Of a stretch of DNA of 64,000 bases, positions 34,471-43,558 are shown in pieces. Origin of the DNA: Bacillus sp. FJAT-50079 (GTDB lineage: Bacteria; Bacillota; Bacilli; Bacillales; Bacillaceae_C); assembly GCF_018343515.1 (NCBI RefSeq), contig NZ_JAGYPD010000009.1:62001-126000 (forward strand). The letters run 5' to 3'. Within the stretch, counting starts at the first letter, position 1; each line of letters starts with the position of its first letter. The notes beneath the pieces were generated by a model that did no database searches, had not been told where the DNA came from, and saw only the letters and a list, made by a program, of their open reading frames with translations. The position numbers were made by a program, and so were the translations under genes.

Positions 34471-35135
34471 CCCCTGTGCCAGTGAAAAAAGAGAAAAGGG
34501 TAATTCGAACTTCCTTCGATTTCCCCTGTGCCAGTGAAAAAAGAGAAAAGGGTAACTCGAACCTCCTTCGATTTCCCCTGTGCCAGTGAAAAAAGAGAAA
34601 AGGGTAACTCGAACCTCCTTCGATTTCCCCTGTGCCAGTGAAAAGAGAGAAAGGGGTAACTCGAGCTGCCTTCGCATGCCCTTGTGATAGTGAAAAAAGA
34701 GAAAAGGGTAACTCGAGCTGCCTTCGAATGCCCTTGTGTTAGTAAAAAAAGAGAAAAGGGTAACTCGAACCGTCTTCGATTTCCCCTGTGCCAGTGAAAA
34801 GAGAGAAAAGGGTAACTCGAGCTGCCTTCGAATGCCCTTGTGTTAGTGAAAAGAGAGAAAAGGGTAACTCGAACCTCCTTCGATTTCCCCTGTGCCAGTG
34901 AAAAGAGAGAAAAGGGTAACTCGAGCTGCCTTCGAATGCCCTTGTGATAGTGAAAAAAGAGAAAAGGGTAATTCGAACCGCCTTCGAATGCCCCTGTGCC
35001 AGTGAAAATAGAGAAAAGGGTAATTCGAACTTCCTTCGATTTCCCTTGTGCCAGTGAAAAGAAAGAGAAAGGTAATTCGAACCTCCTTCGATTTCCCCTG
35101 TGCCAGTGAAAAGAGAGAAAAGGGTAACTCGAACT
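34471..35135. repeat. Tandem minisatellite, 13 copies of ~52 bp
   Basis: The unit starts CCCCTGTGCCAGTGAAAA… and ends …GGGTAACTCGAACCTCCTTCGATTT. Copies begin near 34471, 34523, 34575, 34627, 34678, 34730, 34783, 34834, 34887, 34938, 34991, 35043 and 35095. Two linked subtypes alternate: CGAACCTCC followed by GATTTCCCCTGTGCC, and CGAGCTGCC followed by GAATGCCCTTGTG. A 52-base unit is not a multiple of three, so the open frames across it are chance. TTCGAA…TTCGA within each unit can form a short hairpin. Confidence 0.92.
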
Positions 35136-35238
35136 TGTCCCGAATTCTCGCTCTACAAAAAAGTGATATAGGGAGAAGTGAATATATTAGTAGAGCCCTA
35201 TTTTGGCAACATATATCATTCCAAATGTTTGTAAAATG

Positions 35239-36147
35239 CTATACAAAATATCTATGTTCCCTTTCTCCAATAGGCCTTAAATTTTGGGATAGAATTCTTC
35301 TAATCTTCTTTTTAGAAGAAATAATATTGCACCATTCATGAATACAATTTGTCCTGATTTTTCTATTAGGAAAAAGGAGCCTGAATTCCTCGACATTCCT
35401 TAGAACTGCCGAATCAATATTTTCAACGCGACCACATTGATTACACACTAATTTCCTTTCGCTAACTTTAAAATGAAAAGAATGGCAAGCCTCACAGATG
35501 ATCCCCTTTCGCAATTGATTATATTCATAAGGGGGCAGTCGGATAAATGGAGATTCCGGTTGATGCATTGAGATTAAAAGATCAGCTATCCTCTTGTGAT
35601 GATCGTTTAAATTTGATGGGATCTCATTTAATGTTTTTAAAAAAAGATTGATTTGTGTAGGAAATATAAAAGATGGGTTCACAGGGGCTTGATACAAAGT
35701 GAACTTGGGGTTTATAAAGATAATGGATCCGTCAATGTCTAAATGGATGTTAAGGCTTTTAAGGAGAGAGCGGAGCAGTAAATGACTGCGTTTTAACTGA
35801 TTCAATGGATTGGGCATTTTGTGGTCAGACATCACTCGTTGAAATTCTTCTTCACCGTATATATAGTCACCTTCATAATTTTTTACATCTAACGGGAAAA
35901 TGACGCTTTCGGAAATAATTAATGTATCAATTTGGAAAATAGAGCGATTAAACTCGAGGCATAAATCATTTAATATATAGATTTTACTCTGAAGCTTTTC
36001 TGTTAATTGATCGAACATTACCTCTCCTTGATACCCCTTTTCAAGTTTCAATAAATGCCTTTTATCTTTTGAGGATAAATCCATCCGTATATTCAAACAT
36101 CTTAAAATGCTTAATTCATCTGACAAAACACGAGGTTTCATTAGCAT
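35239..36147 (-). CDS. NERD-domain (nuclease-related) protein with C-terminal zinc ribbon
   Basis: 302 residues. The N-terminal half is a NERD domain: KGYQGEVMFDQLTEKL, then LNDLCLEF, QIDTLIISESVIFPLDVKNYEGDY, where the Asp and DVKN segments match the restriction-nuclease-like core. The C-terminal part has a zinc ribbon CEACHSFHF…CNQCG and further Cys/His residues. NERD proteins are common in Bacillaceae and their role is unknown. ATG 36147 is the only start because a stop lies two codons upstream. It is convergent with the minisatellite and the TOMM cluster. Confidence 0.82.
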   Translation of the reverse strand: MLMKPRVLSDELSILRCLNIRMDLSSKDKRHLLKLEKGYQGEVMFDQLTEKLQSKIYILNDLCLEFNRSIFQIDTLIISESVIFPLDVKNYEGDYIYGEEEFQRVMSDHKMPNPLNQLKRSHLLLRSLLKSLNIHLDIDGSIIFINPKFTLYQAPVNPSFIFPTQINLFLKTLNEIPSNLNDHHKRIADLLISMHQPESPFIRLPPYEYNQLRKGIICEACHSFHFKVSERKLVCNQCGRVENIDSAVLRNVEEFRLLFPNRKIRTNCIHEWCNIISSKKKIRRILSQNLRPIGEREHRYFV

Positions 36148-36312
36148 AGATTAACATCAACTCCTGTTACATATTTAATGATCTTACCGAGAAAGCTAAC
36201 TGTATTATACAATATTTCACCTCGCCATTGATAGAAAATTTTGATATATTACAAACGGTTAAAACGGATTTCTTGAAAAATAGTTGACAAGATAAAATTT
36301 TGGTTATACAAT

Positions 36313-36377
36313 TACTCTGAATTCAAGATAATTTTAAATCTATTTTTTTGCTCAAGTATCTTTAATTAAGAATAAAT
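36313..36377. promoter_or_regulatory. Possible MhqR-type operators upstream of the dioxygenase gene
   Basis: Two imperfect dyads centred on AATT (around 36313-36332, half-site AATTCAAGATAA, and 36356-36377, TATCTTTAATTAAGAATA) resemble the MhqR box (TATCTcgAATTCgAGATA). A similar half-site occurs at 39425-39444 before the quinone reductase gene. The matches are partial. Confidence 0.35.
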
Positions 36378-36410
36378 GAATTATCATATTATAAATAGGA
36401 GGAAATCGTG

Positions 36411-37349
36411 ATGGATAAAAAAACATTAGGAATTCACCACATTACGGCAATTGTAGGTCATCCGCAAGAAAATGTAGACTTTTATAGCGGAGTTCTAGGT
36501 TTGCGTTTAGTGAAAAGAACAGTAAATTTTGATGATCCAGGTACGTACCATCTTTATTTTGGCGATGAAGGTGGTAATCCAGGGACGATTATTACATTCT
36601 TTCCATGGGTAGGAGCACATCAAGGGGTAATTGGCGACGGTCAAGTAGGAGTAACAAGTTATGCTGTTCCTCAAGGGGCGCTCGGATTTTGGGAGGATCG
36701 ATTAGAGAAGTTTCAAATTTCTTTTACAAAAAATGAACGCTTTGGGGAGTTATATTTACAATTTGATGACCCACATGGCCTTCATTTGGAAATAGTTGAA
36801 CGAGAAGAGGGAGAGATTAATCCTTGGACGTTTGGAGAAATCACCCCAGTAGTCGCAATCAAAGGCTTTGGCGGTGCAACTTTATTTTCCAGCCAGCCAA
36901 ATAAAACAGCTGAATTGTTAGAACAGGTAATAGGGCTTGAACTCATTGGCCAAGAAGGGGAATATATTCGTTTTCGTTCTTTAGCTGACATTGGAAATAT
37001 CATCGATTTAAAAGTAAATCCTGTTGGAGTAGGTCAAATGGGTGTTGGCACGGTTCATCATATCGCATGGAGAGCAATCGATGATTATGACCAACTAGAA
37101 TGGCAAAAACATGTTGCTGAGCATGGTTATGGTGTCACACCTGTTCAAGATCGAAATTATTTTAATGCGATTTATTTTAGAGAACAGGGCCAGATTTTAT
37201 TTGAAATTGCTACGGATCCTCCTGGATTTGCCCATGATGAATCACATGAGACAATGGGAGAAAAGCTAATGTTGCCTGCACAGTATGAACAATATAGAGA
37301 ACGACTTGAACAAAGTTTGATTCCGATTAAAGTGAAGGAATTAGATTAA
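36411..37349 (+). CDS. Ring-cleaving dioxygenase of the MhqO/MhqA (VOC) family
   Basis: A 312-residue protein made of two vicinal-oxygen-chelate modules. The N-terminal module begins LGIHHITAIVGHPQENVDFYSGVLGLRLVKRTVNFDDPGTYHLYFGD. The second starts IKGFGGATLFSSQP and has VHHIAWRA and ILFEIATDPPGF. Metal ligands would be His in HHIT, His in VHHIAW and Glu in FEIATD. MhqO-type proteins are induced by quinones and catechol and are thought to open hydroquinone rings. ATG 36411 follows AGGAGG by eight bases. The next gene is 21 bp away and probably co-transcribed. Confidence 0.88.
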   Translation: MDKKTLGIHHITAIVGHPQENVDFYSGVLGLRLVKRTVNFDDPGTYHLYFGDEGGNPGTIITFFPWVGAHQGVIGDGQVGVTSYAVPQGALGFWEDRLEKFQISFTKNERFGELYLQFDDPHGLHLEIVEREEGEINPWTFGEITPVVAIKGFGGATLFSSQPNKTAELLEQVIGLELIGQEGEYIRFRSLADIGNIIDLKVNPVGVGQMGVGTVHHIAWRAIDDYDQLEWQKHVAEHGYGVTPVQDRNYFNAIYFREQGQILFEIATDPPGFAHDESHETMGEKLMLPAQYEQYRERLEQSLIPIKVKELD

Positions 37350-37370
37350 TTTCATAAAGGAATGATTTTG

Positions 37371-37979
37371 ATGCTTTCTATTGATCCTAAGACTAATTCA
37401 GAAAGAGAAAATTATAAATTGTTAATTGGCAGCATTGTTCCAAGGCCAATTGCTTTCGTCACAACTTTAACTGAGGATGGCATCATCAACGGTGCTCCTT
37501 TTAGCTATTTTAATATTGTATCTTCGAACCCTCCGATGATTTCCTTATCGATTCAACGTTCTGGAGGAAAACAGAAAGATACAGCGAGAAACATTGTGCA
37601 GAAAAAAGAATTTGTCGTCCATATAGTTGATGAACAAAATGTAGAAAAAATCAACGAAACGGCTGCAAGTCTCCCGCCTAATGAGAGTGAAGTAGAACGG
37701 GCACAATTAACACAAGTTGAAAGTACAAAAATCGCAGTTCCAGGCGTGAAAGAAGCAAAAATCCGCATGGAATGTGTCCTAGAACAGTCGCTAGAATTAG
37801 GGGATAAAGATACACCTGGCTGTGACTTGATCATTGGAAAAGTGATTCAGTTTCATGTCGATAATGATATTTATGAAAACGGAAGAATCGATGCTAAACA
37901 ATTGGCAGCTGTCAGTCGATTGGCTGGTGCTAATTATGCGAAAATCGGAGAGATTTTTGAAATAGAGCGACCTAAATAG
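37371..37979 (+). CDS. Flavin reductase-like domain protein
   Basis: About 202 residues of the flavin-reductase (DIM6/NTAB) split-barrel family: LLIGSIVPRPIAFVTTLTEDGIINGAPFSYFN and SSNPPMISLSIQR bind FMN. The C-terminal HVDNDIYENGRIDAKQLAAVSRLAGANYAKIGEIFE is typical. Some members supply reduced flavin to a monooxygenase. Here the partner may be the co-transcribed dioxygenase in detoxifying aromatic compounds. ATG 37371 fits the AAAGG site better than ATG 37362. Confidence 0.85.
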   Translation: MLSIDPKTNSERENYKLLIGSIVPRPIAFVTTLTEDGIINGAPFSYFNIVSSNPPMISLSIQRSGGKQKDTARNIVQKKEFVVHIVDEQNVEKINETAASLPPNESEVERAQLTQVESTKIAVPGVKEAKIRMECVLEQSLELGDKDTPGCDLIIGKVIQFHVDNDIYENGRIDAKQLAAVSRLAGANYAKIGEIFEIERPK

Positions 37980-38137
37980 AGTAAATTAAAGTAGCTAGTC
38001 AATGGTGTTATGCTTTTTAAGGGAGCTTGGGGATGACCTAGCTAATAATCAAGTTAAAGATGTTGTTTAAAAGCAAAAGGTTTTGTTTTAGGATTATAAT
38101 TCAGTGTAAAACTGGCATGAGGAATTGGGTGGTCAGA

Positions 38138-39412
38138 GTGAATTCAATATATCAACCTACAATGATGGACAATGTATTGGACCTTATTTGGAACAATACA
38201 ACAGATGCAATTTTTGCTATTGATTATCACGGAGCCGTCATTGATGCAAATCCGGCCTTTCAAAATATGCTTGGATGGCAGACCGAAGAATTAAATCGAA
38301 TTGCATTTCCCTCATTCATCGTTCATATGACAAAAGAAGAGCATCAAACATTTTTAAGCCAATTGAAAAAGGGGCAGAGCTTTCCCTATCAAATTGTGAA
38401 AAGAAAGCATAAAGATGGTATGCTATTGGATATTTTAGCATCCTACTGGTCAGTAAATAATGAAAGAATTCTTGCAATTGGGATGTATAAAGACTTTACT
38501 GAACAAATCCATATTCAAAGAAAGCTGGAAGAGAGTGAATATTGTTATCGAACACTTGTAGAATATTTACCAGAAGCAATTGTCAAACAGCGAAACGATA
38601 AAATTGAATTTGCTAATTCATCAGCGATCAAATTATTTGGAAGGGATACACTTGAAGAGGTGATAGGGAATTCCGTGTGGGATTTCCTAGCAAGTGCTGG
38701 AAAAAGGAACATTCAGCATATTATTGAAACATTGTATGATGGTAATTACTTGAAAGAACCTGAAACGTTAGTTGATAAATTTTACAGGAGTGATGATAAA
38801 GAGGTTTATGCAGAAGTAAAGATCATTCCGATTGGGAGCAAAGAAAAACCGGATATTCAAATGGTTTTTCAGGATGTCACGGAACAGAAAAGACATGAAC
38901 AACAACTGGAATATTTCGCATACCATGACCCTTTAACAGGCTTAAAAAACAGGCGAGTCTTTACAGAGATCGTTACGGAATCAATGGAAGCAGCTAAAAA
39001 TAACCTGGAAAAAATTGCAATGATGTATATTGATATTGATGAGTTTAAATCAATCAATGATACTTATGGCCACGATGTAGGGGATCAATTACTTCAACAG
39101 TTTGCTGAAAGATTAAAGTCCAGTGTGCGTAAAGAGGATGTTCTATGTCGCGTTGGCGGAGATGAATTTCTTGTTTTATTGAAGGATATAAGTAAAGAGA
39201 AGGAAATTGTTGATATTGCAGAAAGAATGCTTTTGGTATTCCAAGAAGCTTATAAAATTGATGATTTTTCCCTTCACGTCACCTCAAGTATAGGCATAAC
39301 GATTTTTCAAGATGATGGCTTAGATTACCAGTCATTCATATATCGCGCAGATCAAGCACTGTATCAAGCGAAAGAAAGAAGGAATCAATATATATTTTTT
39401 GATAAATATTAG
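38138..39412 (+). CDS. PAS-domain diguanylate cyclase (GGDEF)
   Basis: About 424 residues. Two PAS domains (about 15-130, NNTTDAIFAIDYHGAVIDANPAFQNMLGW, and 140-255, VEYLPEAIVKQRNDKIEFANSSAIKLFG) precede a GGDEF domain with DPLTGLKNRR, KSINDTYGHDVGD and the intact active site RVGGDEF. It should make cyclic-di-GMP in response to a PAS-bound cofactor or ligand. No EAL domain or membrane segment is seen. The frame opens at 38060, but the first residues there look unlike protein and GTG 38138 is preferred with modest confidence in the start. Confidence 0.88.
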   Translation: MNSIYQPTMMDNVLDLIWNNTTDAIFAIDYHGAVIDANPAFQNMLGWQTEELNRIAFPSFIVHMTKEEHQTFLSQLKKGQSFPYQIVKRKHKDGMLLDILASYWSVNNERILAIGMYKDFTEQIHIQRKLEESEYCYRTLVEYLPEAIVKQRNDKIEFANSSAIKLFGRDTLEEVIGNSVWDFLASAGKRNIQHIIETLYDGNYLKEPETLVDKFYRSDDKEVYAEVKIIPIGSKEKPDIQMVFQDVTEQKRHEQQLEYFAYHDPLTGLKNRRVFTEIVTESMEAAKNNLEKIAMMYIDIDEFKSINDTYGHDVGDQLLQQFAERLKSSVRKEDVLCRVGGDEFLVLLKDISKEKEIVDIAERMLLVFQEAYKIDDFSLHVTSSIGITIFQDDGLDYQSFIYRADQALYQAKERRNQYIFFDKY

Positions 39413-39688
39413 AAAAGAAAAGCATATATCTTGAATTAAGGATGCATTAAATGATAATATCTAAATTGGAGATAAAAACAAGAAATAATATCGTTTTGAA
39501 CGATTGGTCTTCTGACTATATTGATGTACTTTAGTCAGTCGGACTCCAATATCCTGAAATCAGGAAATATGAATTTAATATAGTAAATGAAATTTCTCAT
39601 CTGAGGAATAATAAGAACAGTAAGACATTGGAAGTAATCTTTTCAATGGAGGTGGTTCTTAAAAAAACAAAGAAGTAGGTGTGGAAAT

Positions 39689-40348
39689 ATGGGATTTTTC
39701 AGCAAGTTATTTAAAAAATCAGAGGAGATGGAAAAGATGTCAAACGTTAAATTAGCAGTCGTTTTTTATAGCATGGGTGGAACAAACTATGAATTAGCAA
39801 AATGGGCGGAAGAAGGGGCAAAAGAAGCAGGTGCTGAGGTTAGAGTATTAAAAGTACAAGAATTAGCTCCAGAATCTGTGATTGAAGGAAATGAAGGCTG
39901 GAAAGCGACAGTTGAAGCAACAAAAGATGTTCCAGTTGCAACATCAGAAGATCTTGAATGGGCAGATGCAATTATCTTTAGCGTACCAACACGTTTCGGA
40001 AATATGCCATCACAAATGAAGCAGTTCCTTGATACTCAAGGTGGACTTTGGGCTAGCGGCAAGACAATCAATAAAGTAGTAAGTGCTATGACTTCTGCAC
40101 AAAACCCACATGGTGGTCAAGAAGCTACATTATTATCGTTGTACACTTCCATGATGCACTGGGGTGCGATTATTGCCACTCCTGGCTACACTGATCCTGT
40201 CATTTTTGGAGCAGGCGGAAATCCATACGGAACAAGTGTAACAGTTGGTCAAGACGGTAAAATGATCGAAGATGTTCAAGCAGCGGTGAAGCATCAAGCG
40301 AAACGCACAGTTACTGTTGCAGAGTGGGTTAAAAAAGGAAATCAATAA
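39689..40348 (+). CDS. NAD(P)H:quinone oxidoreductase, WrbA family
   Basis: 219 residues of flavodoxin fold: VFYSMGGTNYELAKWAEEGA binds FMN phosphate, then PTRFGNMPSQMKQFLDTQGGLW and TSAQNPHGGQEATLLSLYTSMMHWG are WrbA hallmarks. It performs two-electron reduction of quinones, avoiding semiquinone stress, which fits the nearby MhqO-type dioxygenase. An alternative start at ATG 39737, preceded by GAGGAG, gives the usual MSNVKLAV N-terminus, so the first 16 residues are uncertain. Confidence 0.9.
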   Translation: MGFFSKLFKKSEEMEKMSNVKLAVVFYSMGGTNYELAKWAEEGAKEAGAEVRVLKVQELAPESVIEGNEGWKATVEATKDVPVATSEDLEWADAIIFSVPTRFGNMPSQMKQFLDTQGGLWASGKTINKVVSAMTSAQNPHGGQEATLLSLYTSMMHWGAIIATPGYTDPVIFGAGGNPYGTSVTVGQDGKMIEDVQAAVKHQAKRTVTVAEWVKKGNQ

Positions 40349-40366
40349 TTGATTTAGCTATAAAAA

Positions 40367-40410
40367 ATGAGGTGGAGAAACGTTTTGTTTTTCCACCTCA
40401 TTTATTTTTA
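40367..40410 (+). terminator. Terminator after the quinone reductase gene
   Basis: AAATGAGGTGGA and inner AAAC pair with GTTT and TCCACCTCATTT, followed by ATTTTTATTT. Confidence 0.85.
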
Positions 40411-40621
40411 TTTGCCGCTCTCCAGTAATTTGGTCATTATTTATCCCTCCCTTTTGTAAGGGATTTCTGAAAGGGGCTCCAATTTGCTTGATTAATAAAT
40501 TGCATTTGGTATACTAGTAAACTGTAAGTTTGTCTATTAAACAAATTAAGTGGGTGGTGGAGTAAAAGAAAAAATTTTAGGCATTATTCTATAATTAATT
40601 TTACTAAGAGGTGAATGTTTG

Positions 40622-41617
40622 ATGAAAAGGAAAACGTTTTCGTTTGTTGCTATCCTTTGTCTGTTCGTTTTTCTTTTAGCAGCTTGTGGAAGAACATCTG
40701 ATGGGGTGACTACTTTAAGACTTGCTGAGAACCAACCGGCTGATTTCCCAACTGCGATCGGAGTAAAAGAATTTGCTCGATTAATTGAGGAAAAAACTGA
40801 TGGACGTTATAAAGTTGATGTGTATACGGGTGGGCAATTAGGCGATGAAAAAAGTGTGATTGAGCATTTACAGTTAGGATCGATTGATTTGGCGCGTGTA
40901 AACGGTACACCTTTAACGGAGTTTTCCGATGTTATTGGTGTTTTATCTTTGCCATTCTTGTTTGAAAGCGCTGAACAAAAATGGGATGTATGGAATGGTC
41001 CGATTGGACAAGAAATCTTGGATACTTTCGAAGGGGCTCGATTTGTCGGTCTAGCTTTTTATGATAATGGTGAAAGAAGCTTTTATAATTCTAAACGTCC
41101 GATTCGAACACCCGCGGATATGAAAGGGCTTAAGATTCGCGTACAACCTTCTGAGCTAGCGATTTCAATCGTGCAATCGTTAGGGGCTTCAGCTACTCCG
41201 ATGGATTATGGAGAAGTATATTCTTCAATTCAAACTGGAGTTATTGATGGTGGGGAAAATAACCTACCAAGTTATTACTCATCTAACCATTATGGTGTGG
41301 CGAAACAATTCACGCTTGGCGGATATCAGAGTGTTCCTGAAGTCGTATTAGCTTCGGAAAAATTATGGAATTCATTAAGTGAACAAGACAAAATTGCTTT
41401 TAAAGAAGCCGCACAAGAGTCAGTAGCCGTTCAACGTGCTGCTTGGGACGAAATGGTTGAAGAGTCATTAAAAGAAGTAGCGGAAAATGGAAATGAATTA
41501 GTTGAACTTGAAGATATGGATGCTTGGAGAAAAGCGGTTGAACCTGTATATGAAAAGTATTCAGGGCAATATCAAGAGTGGATTGATCGAATTCATAAAC
41601 AAATAGGGGTGCAATAA
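40622..41617 (+). CDS. TRAP transporter substrate-binding protein (DctP family)
   Basis: 331 residues, a lipoprotein with lipobox LAAC near residue 22. The mature part has TLRLAENQPADFPTAIGVKEFARLIEEKTDGRYKVDVYTGGQLGDEKSVIEHLQLGSIDLARV and the family's GLKIRVQPSELAISIVQSLGASATPMDYGEVYSSIQTGVIDGGENN, which includes the substrate-carboxylate-binding Arg. ATG 40622 follows AAGAGGTGA. It is the receptor for the DctQM genes downstream and is closely similar to the partial DctP at the right end of the window, where a GH105 hydrolase suggests uronate-type ligands. Confidence 0.92.
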   Translation: MKRKTFSFVAILCLFVFLLAACGRTSDGVTTLRLAENQPADFPTAIGVKEFARLIEEKTDGRYKVDVYTGGQLGDEKSVIEHLQLGSIDLARVNGTPLTEFSDVIGVLSLPFLFESAEQKWDVWNGPIGQEILDTFEGARFVGLAFYDNGERSFYNSKRPIRTPADMKGLKIRVQPSELAISIVQSLGASATPMDYGEVYSSIQTGVIDGGENNLPSYYSSNHYGVAKQFTLGGYQSVPEVVLASEKLWNSLSEQDKIAFKEAAQESVAVQRAAWDEMVEESLKEVAENGNELVELEDMDAWRKAVEPVYEKYSGQYQEWIDRIHKQIGVQ

Positions 41618-41649
41618 GTAAGCATCATTCAAGAGGGAGGGAATACGAA

Positions 41650-42138
41650 ATGGAAGCGTTAAAAAAGATTAAATCTGCGATCGATAAATGTCTATTAGTT
41701 TTTTCGTTAACACTGTTGACGGCGATGGTTTTGATCATTATTTATCAAGTATTTTCGAGACAAGTATTTCACTACACGCCATCATGGTCAGAAGAGTTAT
41801 CACGTGTACTTTTCGTCTGGGTAAGCTTCCTGGGCATTGCTTACGGATTTAAAGAAAAATTACATATCGCAGTAGGGCTTGTTGTAGATCGAATGCCAGA
41901 AAAGATTCAAGATACGATTGATTTTATTACGAAGCTTATTATCGTTGCTTACGGGCTTGTTTTGCTCGTTTACGGATGGAAATTTACTGTGATCATGGGT
42001 TATTCTACATTGCCAGGTCTTAAAATGCCATCAAGCTATTTATACGCAATTATTCCGATTACAGGCTTCTTTATTACAATTAATGGGATCGAATTATTAT
42101 TTAAAAAAGGATTGCATCAAAATTTTGATGCAATGTAA
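41650..42138 (+). CDS. TRAP transporter small permease (DctQ family)
   Basis: A 162-residue, four-helix membrane protein. Conserved WSEELSRVLFVWVSFLGIAYGFKEKLHIAVGL lies between helices 1 and 3. It is the small membrane subunit that joins the DctM channel. GGGAGGGAATACGAA precedes the ATG. Spacing to both neighbours is short, so it belongs to one operon with the binding protein and large permease. Confidence 0.92.
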   Translation: MEALKKIKSAIDKCLLVFSLTLLTAMVLIIIYQVFSRQVFHYTPSWSEELSRVLFVWVSFLGIAYGFKEKLHIAVGLVVDRMPEKIQDTIDFITKLIIVAYGLVLLVYGWKFTVIMGYSTLPGLKMPSSYLYAIIPITGFFITINGIELLFKKGLHQNFDAM

Positions 42139-42153
42139 GTTAGGGGTGAGGAA

Positions 42154-43434
42154 ATGGGTATAACCATTTTATTTGCAAGCTTTATTATATTTTTAATTTT
42201 GCGCTTTCCGATTGCGCTTTCGTTAATATTATCTTCTTTAATTACCGGATTTTATTTAGATATTGACCCAGCAGCACTTGTCCAACGAATGGTTGGAGGC
42301 TTAAACTCATTCTCCCTATTGGCCATTCCATTCTTTATACTTGCGGGAGAGATTATGAACGAAGGTGGAATTTCACGACGCTTAATCGATCTTGCAAACG
42401 TATTAATTGGAAAAATCAGAGGCGGACTTGCATTAGTTAACGTAATGACGAGTACATTTTTTGGCGGAATTTCAGGATCAGCACTTGCTGATGCTTCTTC
42501 ACTAGGGTCTGTATTAATTCCGATGATGAAAAAACAAGGATATGACGATGATTATTCCGTTGCTGTAACCGTTTCAGCGGCAACACAAGGGGTAATGATC
42601 CCGCCAAGTCATAATATGATTATTTATGCAACAGCTGCTGGTGGTGTATCTGTTGGTGCGCTCTTTATGGGTGGGCTTTTGCCTGGATTATTACTTGGTG
42701 CTGCCATTATGGCGTTAACGTATTTCCTTGCGGTCAAACGAAATTATCCAAAGGGAGAGGTAATTACGAGAGATCAAGTTCCTCGAATTCTTAGAGAAGG
42801 ATTTTTAGGGCTCTTTACGGCGGTCATTATTATGGGTGGTATTTTAAGTGGTATTTTTACGGCTACTGAATCTGCTGCCATCGGTGCTCTTTATGCGTTC
42901 ATTATTACATTCTTTGTCTATAAAGATATTAAAATCTCAAGAATGGGTATTATTTTAGTACGTACATTTAAAACATTAGCAATGGTTCTATTCTTAATTG
43001 GTGCATCATCTGCATTTGGTTGGTTATTAGCTGTATTAAAAGTACCAGCAATGGTATCAAATGCGCTATTAAGCATCTCACCTAATGATGCGGTTACATT
43101 ATTGCTGATCATTATTATTCTATTGCTTTTAGGAATGGTCATGGATATGGCACCACTCATTTTAATTGCAACACCGATTTTATTACCGGTTGCAGTAAGT
43201 GCAGGAATGGACCCAGTTCATTTTGGTGTTACATTAATGTTAGCATTAGCGATTGGATTAGTTACTCCGCCAGTTGGGTCGGTTCTATTCGTCGGTTCTG
43301 CGATTGGAAAGATGTCGATCGAACGAGCAACAAGAGGAATGGTTCCGTTCTACGGCATATTAATCCTCGTCTTGTTATTAGTTACGTATATTCCAAGTCT
43401 ATCGCTATATTTACCAAGTGTATTAGTAAAATAA
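42154..43434 (+). CDS. TRAP transporter large permease (DctM family)
   Basis: A 426-residue channel subunit with about eleven membrane segments. Family motifs: LLAIPFFILAGEIMNEGGISRRLIDLA, FFGGISGSALADASSLGSVLIPMMKKQGY and VMIPPSHNMIIYA, with a C-terminal GLVTPPVGSVLFVG. It drives sodium-coupled uptake of the acid delivered by DctP. The operon ends at a strong terminator at 43441. Confidence 0.94.
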   Translation: MGITILFASFIIFLILRFPIALSLILSSLITGFYLDIDPAALVQRMVGGLNSFSLLAIPFFILAGEIMNEGGISRRLIDLANVLIGKIRGGLALVNVMTSTFFGGISGSALADASSLGSVLIPMMKKQGYDDDYSVAVTVSAATQGVMIPPSHNMIIYATAAGGVSVGALFMGGLLPGLLLGAAIMALTYFLAVKRNYPKGEVITRDQVPRILREGFLGLFTAVIIMGGILSGIFTATESAAIGALYAFIITFFVYKDIKISRMGIILVRTFKTLAMVLFLIGASSAFGWLLAVLKVPAMVSNALLSISPNDAVTLLLIIIILLLLGMVMDMAPLILIATPILLPVAVSAGMDPVHFGVTLMLALAIGLVTPPVGSVLFVGSAIGKMSIERATRGMVPFYGILILVLLLVTYIPSLSLYLPSVLVK

Positions 43435-43440
43435 ATGAAT

Positions 43441-43477
43441 GGCTCTCAACCGATGGTGCGGTTGGGGGTCATTTTTT
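43441..43477 (+). terminator. Terminator after the first TRAP operon
   Basis: GGCTCTCAACC pairs over all 11 positions with GGTTGGGGGTC, using some G-T pairs, then ATTTTTT. Confidence 0.85.
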
Positions 43478-43558
43478 ATTCATTGACAGATTTCACCCAC
43501 TTCGTTAACATTAAAACCAAGTCGGAAGATCGGAATTAGTGACAGGTGGAGGGATAAA

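Noticed and set aside
34438-34677. Minus-strand repetitive ORF (LFSLAQG…) within the minisatellite
   Set aside because: The 52-bp unit shifts frame each repeat, there is no ribosome site, and the ORF simply reflects repeat composition.
34471-35135. CRISPR array
   Set aside because: Units are contiguous 52-bp repeats with no unique spacers, and no cas genes are present.
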